From Acidobacteriota bacterium (lineage in GTDB: Bacteria; Acidobacteriota; Blastocatellia; Pyrinomonadales; Pyrinomonadaceae): a stretch of DNA of 8,500 bases. The stretch is from NCBI GenBank assembly GCA_003222855.1, contig QHXH01000058.1, positions 1 through 8,500 of the forward strand, written 5' to 3'. Positions 1 through 6,403 of this stretch are shown here, piece by piece (position 1 is the stretch's first letter; every line of letters begins with the position of its first letter). A program made the position numbers and the translations under genes. A model generated the notes under the pieces. The model searched no databases and was not told where the DNA came from. It saw only the letters and a list, made by a program, of their open reading frames with translations.

Positions 1-1025
1 ACCAATCCGAAGTCACCGATGTTTGCGCCCGGGCCGGCTCCGCGTTGAAGCTGATTAAAGCCTTGCGCATCTTTAGGCTTGTCGGGATACCAGCGATAGA
101 ACGGAATAAAACCAAAGCCGAATGGATTTCTGGGTCCGGTGATGCGCCACTTTGCGCCAGCGACAAAGTTCGTAAAGCTCGACTCGCCGTACAGGCGGCT
201 GACGAATGGCGCGTCAGGCAGATAAGAGGGCGCGGTGGTATAGCTAATCGGCACTGTGATCGGAAGCGTGAGCGCCGTGGCCGGCAATGTTGAAGTCGCC
301 AAAACAATACCTGGCAGAATTGAGCCGACCGGTGAGCCTACGCCCGGAAAAGTACCGGCGGCGCCAAAGTTTGTCTGACCGCCAAACGGCGGCCCTAGCG
401 TCGCGCTGAAACCCGGGAAGCCAAACTGCGTCGCAATCGCGCCCGGTCCCAGACCAAAGTTCGGCCCAGGCCCGCCCGTGAATGGGTAGCCAACGAATGG
501 CTGACCGAAACTCGTGTAACCGGTCGTTCCGGGAATGAAAGGCGGACGAAAGACCGCTGTTCCTGCCAACGTCCCGACGTTCGGACCAGACGGCGCCAGG
601 ATAATCGCCGGCCCGCTGCCCAGCAGTGTAGCGCTGAAGTATCCCTGCGTATTAGGCAGATAAAAGCTGGACAGGTTCTGCGGGTTATTAACTTTAATGC
701 CGCGATAAGCATTGGTCTTGAAGAAAAGCTCCAAATGATCATTCAATCCAACGTTAAAGCTTGCCGGCCAATCTGTAATATCGACGTTACCGGGATCGCG
801 GTCGTAATTGCTGAAAGCAAAACTAAAGGTGAATTCTCCCTTTCTCAGCGTCGCGCCGTCATAGATTGTAAACAGACCGGTTGGACCGCCTTCCGGTCCA
901 CCGGTTCCCACGGACGGTGACAAGTTCCTGGGATCGTTTTCACCCCTCGGCGTTTGTCCAAATGCAACGGCCGATAAAACAAAAATTGCGAGCGCACAAA
1001 GTAGCACCCTATTCGCGAGTTTCAT
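1..1025 (-). CDS. Secreted, probably outer-membrane beta-barrel protein (partial, C-terminus beyond window edge)
   Basis: An uninterrupted frame of 341 codons runs from ATG at 1025 off the window edge, so no stop is visible. The start is fixed by an AGGAGG six bases upstream. The N-terminus is a classic Sec signal peptide: MKLANR, a hydrophobic core to about residue 20, then A21-F22-G23 before Q24, a likely signal peptidase I site. Residues about 52-110 alternate polar and aromatic residues (for example GEFTFSFAFSNYDRD, LNDHLELFFKTNAYRG), as in amphipathic barrel strands. Residues about 130-260 are rich in Gly, Pro and Phe, suggesting a long flexible or surface loop. Strand-like segments then resume (FVAGAKWRITGP, FGFGFIPFYRWYPD). 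From memory, similar acidobacterial proteins are annotated as OmpA-family proteins with an N-terminal barrel, but any OmpA peptidoglycan-binding domain would lie outside the window. Outer-membrane location is well supported; specific function is unknown. It is divergently spaced from nothing: the gene lies 447 bases behind glutamate dehydrogenase with its own promoter. Confidence 0.85.
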   Translation of the reverse strand, partial: MKLANRVLLCALAIFVLSAVAFGQTPRGENDPRNLSPSVGTGGPEGGPTGLFTIYDGATLRKGEFTFSFAFSNYDRDPGNVDITDWPASFNVGLNDHLELFFKTNAYRGIKVNNPQNLSSFYLPNTQGYFSATLLGSGPAIILAPSGPNVGTLAGTAVFRPPFIPGTTGYTSFGQPFVGYPFTGGPGPNFGLGPGAIATQFGFPGFSATLGPPFGGQTNFGAAGTFPGVGSPVGSILPGIVLATSTLPATALTLPITVPISYTTAPSYLPDAPFVSRLYGESSFTNFVAGAKWRITGPRNPFGFGFIPFYRWYPDKPKDAQGFNQLQRGAGPGANIGDFGL

Positions 1026-1031
1026 CGCGTT

Positions 1032-1037
1032 CCTCCT
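1032..1037 (-). promoter_or_regulatory. Strong Shine-Dalgarno site of the barrel-protein gene
   Basis: The minus strand reads AGGAGG followed by six bases (AACGCG) and then ATG at 1025. This is a full anti-SD match at good spacing. It fixes the start codon and implies efficient translation. Confidence 0.85.
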
Positions 1038-1230
1038 GCGATAGTCAATAAGAAGTTGCGCGGCCGAACCAGTGAAGACAAAGAGCCGCCGAGGTCGATT
1101 TGATGAATTGTCTGCTCGAAGCATCTCGCCGTCGGTCTTATCCACATGGATACGGACGCTCGAACTACAGCGTCAACGCTTGCGTTAACAACATTCCGCC
1201 GCTCGTGCACTTCATAAAAGAGCGACAACT

Positions 1231-1263
1231 GAGAGGGGGCCTTAAGAAAGTACAGGACCTCTC
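1231..1263 (-). promoter_or_regulatory. Possible hairpin near the 5' end of the barrel-protein leader
   Basis: GAGAGG and CCTCTC arms (1231-1236 and 1258-1263) pair perfectly across 21 bases, with an inner CCT/AGG pairing. In the transcript predicted from the promoter near 1296, the hairpin begins about 26 bases from the start. No U-run follows, so it is not an intrinsic terminator. It could stabilise the RNA or be chance. Confidence 0.25.
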
Positions 1264-1287
1264 TTAGGTTTTAATGCCTAGCGGTCT

Positions 1288-1317
1288 AGCGCTTCTTTAT
1301 AAGCAAACCAAGCGCTT
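1288..1317. promoter_or_regulatory. Inverted repeat over the -10 region and spacer, candidate operator
   Basis: On the plus strand AGCGCTT (1288-1294) and AAGCGCT (1310-1316) are 7-base inverted arms separated by 15 bases; centre-to-centre distance is 22 bases, about two helical turns. One arm lies in the promoter spacer and the other just downstream of the -10 box, so a bound dimer would cover the -10 box and start site. The right arm extends to the self-palindrome AAGCGCTT (1310-1317). A short direct repeat CTAGCG occurs at 1278-1283 and 1286-1291. Repressor binding is inferred from position and symmetry; no regulator is encoded in the window. Confidence 0.4.
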
Positions 1318-1324
1318 ATGTCAA
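1296..1324 (-). promoter_or_regulatory. Near-consensus sigma-70 promoter of the barrel-protein gene
   Basis: On the minus strand a perfect -35 box TTGACA (1319-1324) is followed by a 17-base spacer and TATAAA (1296-1301), five of six matches to the -10 consensus. Transcription should begin near 1289. That gives a leader of about 263 bases before the ATG at 1025. The promoter lies beyond the stop of glutamate dehydrogenase, so the downstream gene need not depend on read-through. Confidence 0.7.
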
Positions 1325-1472
1325 TAAGGACTTGACTGCTCACAGCCTGTCCCCTGATTAAAAAGACTACACCCGACGTGTGAGCGTAAAATACGCCCGA
1401 AGCCTACCATTGCCATAGCCGGAAATCAAGACTTTTTCACGACTTAGGGGCGATTTGTTTATGTTTTTTCCG

Positions 1473-2753
1473 TCACGCATAGATGCCTCGCATGCGTGTG
1501 TCGTAAGCGACTCGGTCGATTGCCAGCATATACGCCGCCGTACGAGTATCGACCGAATGCGCGTCCGCATACCGGCACAGATCGTTAAAGCTCGCGACCA
1601 TCGTGTCCTGAAGTCTTTCGTTTACGACATCCTCGCGCCAGAAATAGCCCATCCGATCCTGAACCCATTCGAAATACGAAACTGTCACGCCGCCCGCGTT
1701 AGCCAGGATGTCCGGAATAACAAAAATCCCTTTGCGATACAGTATCTCATCGGCCGCTGCCGTGGTTGGACCATTGGCCCCTTCCGCGAGCACTTTGCAC
1801 TTCAATCGTTCTGCATTACTGCTGGTAATCTGATTTTCCGTGGCCGCGGGAATCAATACATCGCAGTCCAGCTCAAGCAACTCAGAATTGCTCACCCGCT
1901 CCGCTCCGCCGAAGCCCTCGAAAGATCTTGTCGCTTCCAGGTGCTTAAGAGCCTGGGGAATTTCGAGTCCCCTCGGATTGTAAATGCCTCCATGAACATC
2001 GGAGATACCTACGACTTTAAATCCGGCCTGGTGAACCAGCAGGGCCGCAATGCCGCCGACGTTACCGCTTCCCTGAACTACGACACGCGTATCAGCGGGC
2101 GTCATCTTGAATCGCTTTGCCGCTTCAGTTACGACAATCAGCAATCCCCTTCCGGTCGCTTCGAGCCGCCCCCTTGATCCACCGAGATCGATCGGTTTAC
2201 CCGTCACGACCGCATTGACAGTGTGACGAGCGTGCATGGAATACGTGTCCATGATCCACGCCATCGTCTGCTCATTAGTATTCATGTCCGGCGCCGGCAC
2301 ATCCTTTTCCGGTCCAATGAAGTCAAGTAACTCTGACGCGTAACGTCTCGTCATTCGTTCCAGTTCACCAATCGACATCTGCATCGGATCGCAAATAATG
2401 CCGCCCTTTGCCCCACCAAAAGGAACGTTAACCACCGCACATTTCCAGGTCATCCATGCCGCCAGCGCTCGAATTTCATCAATATTGACATCAGGTGAAT
2501 AGCGAATGCCCCCCTTTGCTGGTCCCCGCGCGAAGTTGTGCTGCACCCGGAAACCTTCGAAGACTTGAATGCGGCCTGAATCCATCCTGGTCGGGATATA
2601 CACTTTCAACTCGCGATTGGGCACGCGCATCACCGCATACAAATCGGGATCGAGATTGAGTAACTGCGCGGCTCGATCAAATCGCGACATCATCGATTCG
2701 AACGGATTGTCTTCTTTGATTTCTTTAATATCGTCAACGAGCGCAGTGGACAT
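1473..2753 (-). CDS. gdhA: Glutamate dehydrogenase (Glu/Leu/Phe/Val dehydrogenase family)
   Basis: This 426-residue enzyme interconverts glutamate with 2-oxoglutarate and ammonia in the cytoplasm, linking amino-acid catabolism to the TCA cycle. The N-terminal substrate domain (about 20-185) shows GPAKGGIRY (77-85) and PFGGAKGGI (111-119), with the expected catalytic lysine at K116, and VPAPDMNT (152-159) with the expected catalytic aspartate D156. The Rossmann domain contains GSGNVG (228-233) and SDVHGGIYN (251-259), followed by IPAATENQI, AEGANGPT (323-330) and IPDILANAGGV (346-356). Length and sequence style match the hexameric RocG/GudB class, usually about 420-430 residues, which suggests an NAD-linked catabolic enzyme; coenzyme preference is inferred. 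ATG at 2753 follows GGAG seven bases upstream. The gene looks intact. It lies 116 bases behind the damaged receptor with its own candidate promoter, so it is probably transcribed independently. The symbol could equally be gudB or rocG. Confidence 0.97.
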   Translation of the reverse strand: MSTALVDDIKEIKEDNPFESMMSRFDRAAQLLNLDPDLYAVMRVPNRELKVYIPTRMDSGRIQVFEGFRVQHNFARGPAKGGIRYSPDVNIDEIRALAAWMTWKCAVVNVPFGGAKGGIICDPMQMSIGELERMTRRYASELLDFIGPEKDVPAPDMNTNEQTMAWIMDTYSMHARHTVNAVVTGKPIDLGGSRGRLEATGRGLLIVVTEAAKRFKMTPADTRVVVQGSGNVGGIAALLVHQAGFKVVGISDVHGGIYNPRGLEIPQALKHLEATRSFEGFGGAERVSNSELLELDCDVLIPAATENQITSSNAERLKCKVLAEGANGPTTAAADEILYRKGIFVIPDILANAGGVTVSYFEWVQDRMGYFWREDVVNERLQDTMVASFNDLCRYADAHSVDTRTAAYMLAIDRVAYDTRMRGIYA

Positions 2754-2760
2754 AGATCGT

Positions 2761-2764
2761 CTCC
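2761..2764 (-). promoter_or_regulatory. Shine-Dalgarno site of glutamate dehydrogenase
   Basis: GGAG on the minus strand lies seven bases before ATG 2753. This supports the chosen start; no other in-frame ATG lies nearby upstream. Confidence 0.65.
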
Positions 2765-2809
2765 AACAATCTGATCACCTTGAGACCGACGGTTGTTTTA
2801 GTTTGGCGA

Positions 2810-2838
2810 ATGGTAACGCATGCGATTTGCCCGTGCAA
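2810..2838 (-). promoter_or_regulatory. Candidate promoter of glutamate dehydrogenase
   Basis: Minus strand TTGCAC (2833-2838), a 17-base spacer and TACCAT (2810-2815) form a moderate sigma-70-like promoter about 55 bases before the start codon. The spacer contains a perfect 8-base palindrome CGCATGCG (2817-2824), which could serve as a regulator half-site or be chance. The match is imperfect, but the spacing and position are right. Confidence 0.35.
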
Positions 2839-2869
2839 CTGTAAGACCTACCGGGCGGTAAAGAACCAA

Positions 2870-5800
2870 TCAAAAGCTGAGCTTGACAGCCAGCTGAATG
2901 TTGCGCGGGAGATTTGCCTGAGTCGTCGTCTTACCAAAGCTTGAGCTGGTTGGATCCAGATTCGGATCACTGAATTGCGGATGATTGAAAGCGTTAAGAA
3001 ATTCTGCGCGCAACTGGAGCCTGGTAGTTTCACTGAAGGAAAAGGTTTTGATGACGGACAGGTCGCAAAGCATGAGCGGCTGCCCGCGAAAGCCCGGCAG
3101 GTGCGACGGCAACGTCCTTATATTATTAGCCAGCCGAATGCGTGGATCATTTCGCTGCTTCGCCGGATCCACAACTCCATTGGTCTGCACGGCAGCGTCG
3201 GCAAAGTAAAATCCGCCAATGTCGAAGGTTTGATCGACCGTGCTGCCCTTGATCGTCGTGCGCAGCGCGCCCGGATTTCCTGAATAGAATACGTTTCCCA
3301 ATTCTAACGGGCGGCCGCTCTGGGCCTGAAAGATACCCTGAGCTTGCCAATTACTAAGAAGGGCTCTCACTAAACGATCCGGCCCACTGCTCTTATGATC
3401 ATCGCGAAACGGAATCTGCCAAACGCCGCTTACAACTGCGCGATGCGGCGCGTCGTTAATCGAAATGCGTTTTTCGAATTGTGCATCCGTGGGATTCAGA
3501 AACGACACCTTCTCGATCAGCCTGGACCATGTATAACTGCCGAGCAGCGTGTAGCCCCGCGAAAATCTTTTTTCGATACGAAATTGCCCGGAGTGATAAA
3601 TACTCGATCCGTCGTTTCGTCGCGTGCGGATGTTTGCGAATTCAGGAAAAGGCCGCAGCAACTGCTGGCGCTGGATCGTGTTCGCATCCAGAATTGTGCC
3701 CGGCGCCAGGCCGCGAAACGGATTCGCTACGTTAGCTGTGAGAAAATCGATCGTCGCTTGATCACGAACGCTGCTGGTCGAAAGAAATTTCGCGGGTACT
3801 GCGTTCAGAGCGTCATCGTCGACGCTCAGATCATAACCCCGGCCGCCAATGTAGGCCGCCTCAACCAGCCATTGTCCCGGCAATTCACGTTGCAGACTTA
3901 ACTGCCAACGCTGGGCCTGCCCGTTCTTTCGATTGACCGGAACGAATTCAATGTCGCGGCCGATAAAGGTTGCTAAGCCCAGGCTCGCGCCCGGCGGCCG
4001 GGGCACGCCGTCGGGAAACGGATTTGCCAGCGTCGCTCGGAACGTAAGGCCGTTATCGAACGTGGGCACCAGATTCGCCGACTGCGAAAAGCCCGCTTGT
4101 TGGACCCCGTCGATCAAATAAGGAACAGTGAACATGGCCCAGCCACCGCGAATGACGCTGCGATCGCTCAAGCGAAAAGCGATGCCGGCCCGCGGTTGAA
4201 AGTTGTTCTTGTCGCCGATCCAGAACCCGCGATGAGTCTCATCAGCGAACAGCAATCCGCCTCGAACCTGGAAATTTGCGGGAGCAATTTCCGGAATTGG
4301 ATTCGCAGCGTACGCGGCCCGCGCGGCTGTTTCGATCGGGTTCGACGTGGTCGTGTCAAACCCTCGCACGTTGCGATTGAATCGCTCTGTCGTCCCGCCT
4401 TCATATTCGTATCTCAGCCCCAGATTCAGCGTCAGACGCGAGGTCGCTTTCCAGTCATCCTGAAAGAATATCGCCTGGAAGCGTGTCTGGTTTGAACGAT
4501 CCGCGTTGCGATCAATCACGCCACCAGACGGCTGGCCCAACAAGAGCGCTGCTAACTCTTGTCCGATCGAAGCCGGCGCCGAATTATCAAAAGGGCCGCG
4601 GGTGAAGTCACTCCGAAAATCATAACGACCCGCTGCATGACCGAGGCCGGTGGCGTTCTCGCGATAGAGACGAAAGTCATATCCGATCTTCGCGAGATGA
4701 TTACCAAACATTCGCGTCAGCGTCGGCTGGAAACTGTATATGTAATCAGTGAAGGCACTGCCCAGGCTGTCACCAATCGGAGAGAAGCCGCCGATCTCGA
4801 ATCGTGGCAAATATGACGCGCCCTCAAATAACGCGACCGTCGCCGCCGAAAATCCCAATTGTGCTGGATTGAATTTTCCTTCATGTAATCGAATCGTAGG
4901 TGAAAAGAACCGCGTGAAACCGGCGCGCAGATTCAGCACCGTCCTGGATGAATGCGTATAGATATGATCGTACGTCGCGCCGTTGTTATTGCGATAAAGA
5001 AACGTCCCCGTCGGAATGATGCCGTTGATTAGGCCGGTCCAATTGAAGCGCAATTCGCGGCGATTGTTGCGCGTGTAGTTGAAAAACGAGCTGTGCTTTT
5101 GATTGAACTTGAAATTCAGACGCGCCGTCTCAGAGTTGAAGGTATCGCTGCGCGGTTGCGGGCTAATGAAATTGTTTCGCCCTTGCGCGTCGCCCGGCCC
5201 GTTGGGGAGCGGATAGAAAGACAAGTAGTTGCGCGCAATCGAACTGATTCGATCCGGCGGAATGATGTTGTTGGGAAAAGCGGTGCGTTGAATGCGATCG
5301 CCGGCACGCTGCGCCGTGAGCGGATCGAAAATCTGAATGCCGAGCGGCAGCAACGCCGAAAAATCTCCGTTGCGTTCGGCCAGGGTCGGAACCGTGAATT
5401 GCGCAGGTTCAGGAAACGCATCTTTTAGCCCTTCATAAGCAAAAAAGAACAGCGCGTGTTTTTCTCCATTAACAAAAGAGCGACTACCTTCGCCGCCGCG
5501 CGGAATGATTACCGGCCCGCCAAGCGTTCCTCCATAGCGATTGTAACGAAGCGCATTTCGCGGTTGTCCGGCAGCGTTCAGGAAAAAATCATTTGCGGAA
5601 AGAATGTCATTGCGGACGAACTCATAGAGCGTGCCATGAAATTTATTTGTCCCGCTCTTTAGACTCACATCGATGATCGCACCGGCAGTGTGACCTTCCT
5701 GCGCGTCAAAGCTGACCGTCACGACTTTGAACTCCTGCACCGCGTCCGCCGGCGGAACGAAAGCAACGCGCGGTTCTTTGCCCTCGGTGTTCGGAGTTCC

Positions 5801-6350
5801 GTCGAGGGTAAATTCGTTTCCGCTCGGAGCGCCCGCCGCAACCACCGACGAGGTGCCGAGGTTGTCGAACGGTCGTGAGAATTTCAGATTCAGAAAGTGG
5901 CAACTCAGAAATTCTGCGGCGATCGATAACTTGTCCCGCAGATGCTGACGCCGATTCAAGTAGCGGCAGCGCATTAATAATGGTGACAACTTCGCGGATC
6001 TCGCCGACTTCAAGAGTGAAATCGATTGTGAGCTTGTCGCCGACGCGCACCTCGACTCCGCGGCGCGACAACTTCTTGAATCCGGCTGCTTCGACCGTAA
6101 TATCGTAGACGCCGGCCGCGACATAAGGGATCGCGTAGTTCCCATCGGAATCGCTAAACACTGCCGCGGAAGCATTCGTGCCCGCGTTGAGAAAGGTGAT
6201 TCGCGCGGACGGCACGGCGGCTGTGGAAGGATCCAACACCCGTCCGGTGATCGAGCCGCGAAATTCCTGCGCCGACGCGGATGCGGCAATCAACGCAACG
6301 ACAATCGCAAGCAGGTTGAGGTGGCACGCGCATCTTGCGCGTGGCCTCAC
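2870..6350 (-). pseudogene. Oar-like TonB-dependent receptor, frameshifted, with a repeat at its 5' end
   Basis: Two overlapping minus-strand frames together encode one outer-membrane receptor of about 1,160 residues, a usual size for this family. The first frame carries a signal peptide (core from 6320, ASA|Q cleavage near 6270) and a carboxypeptidase-regulatory-like beta-sandwich (about 6260-5996: GSITGRVLDP ... FSDSDGNYAIPYV). It continues through QVIDRRRISELPLS to about 5892. The plug and 22-strand-type barrel continue in another frame from about 5890: LKFSRPFDN, SGNEFTLDGTPNT, VPPADAVQEFKV, YNRYGGTLGGPV, ending NIQLAVKLSF, a typical aromatic-terminal barrel signal. The frame change coincides with an apparent loss of roughly 17 conserved residues. 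No ATG with a ribosome site precedes the signal peptide; the nearest in-frame starts are GTG 6350, inside a repeat, and GTG 6395. The barrel frame stays open for about 1,000 codons, so the damage is recent or an assembly error. Such receptors import siderophores, glycans or peptides; the substrate cannot be read. Confidence 0.8.
5883..5894 (-). repeat. Tandem hexamer at the receptor frameshift junction
   Basis: The minus strand reads TCTGAA twice in tandem exactly where the coding frame changes. Upstream the frame reads ELPLS; downstream, shifted by +1, it reads NLKFSRPF. Short direct repeats at a junction are expected after a slippage or microhomology deletion. The net loss from a healthy gene would have to be 2 modulo 3 bases, or a single base gained. 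Confidence 0.6.
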
Positions 6351-6370
6351 GGGCGGGACGCCCGTGCCAC
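6321..6370. repeat. REP-like double-hairpin palindromic element
   Basis: The 50-bp unit is bounded by 8-base inverted ends GTGGCACG (6321-6328) and CGTGCCAC (6363-6370). Inside are two perfect 8-bp stems with 3-base loops: CACGCGCA/TGCGCGTG (6325-6343) and CACGGGCG/CGCCCGTG (6348-6366), joined by four bases. From memory, near-identical palindromes are scattered through Acidobacteriota, Verrucomicrobiota and related genomes. Their translation gives recurring spurious peptides such as GTGVPPV, which is what the receptor frame reads here. Only one copy occurs in the window. It lies between the kinase stop and the receptor signal-peptide core, where it could also fold in the shared mRNA. Confidence 0.75.
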
Positions 6371-6403
6371 TTTTCGATGGGCGAAGGAGAATCACTTCAT
6401 TGA

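Larger units (their letters stand above)
1026..1472 (-). other. Intergenic region between glutamate dehydrogenase and the barrel-protein gene
   Basis: This stretch holds the barrel-protein Shine-Dalgarno site, its long leader, and the promoter with inverted repeat. No tRNA, conserved riboswitch or convincing protein gene was recognised. A TTG-initiated frame from 1228 ends in a TGA overlapping the ATG at 1025, but its translation resembles no family and it has no clear ribosome site. Between 1325 and 1472, behind the dehydrogenase stop, there are only short stems (GCGTA/TACGC at 1384-1396 and ACAC/GTGT at 1369-1381, the latter followed by five Us), too weak for a firm terminator call. Confidence 0.6.

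Noticed and set aside
1022..1228. TTG-initiated 68-codon frame in the barrel-protein leader as a gene
   Set aside because: It has no clear ribosome site and no recognisable family; kept only as a coupling hypothesis among the findings.
1357..1400. Possible intrinsic terminator behind glutamate dehydrogenase
   Set aside because: The stems are only 4-5 bp and the U-run is five bases; this is too weak to call.
1455..2177. Plus-strand frame of 240 codons opposite glutamate dehydrogenase
   Set aside because: It mirrors a gene with complete catalytic and Rossmann motifs, and its own product has no recognisable features.
2849..2860. Palindrome TACCGGGCGGTA just behind the receptor stop
   Set aside because: The stem is 4-5 bp with no following U-run, so a terminator call is not supported.
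5895..6289. N-terminal extension of the receptor barrel frame starting at ATG 6289
   Set aside because: This stretch is Arg/Ser/Pro-rich nonsense without a signal peptide, while the other frame carries the signal peptide and beta-sandwich domain over the same bases.
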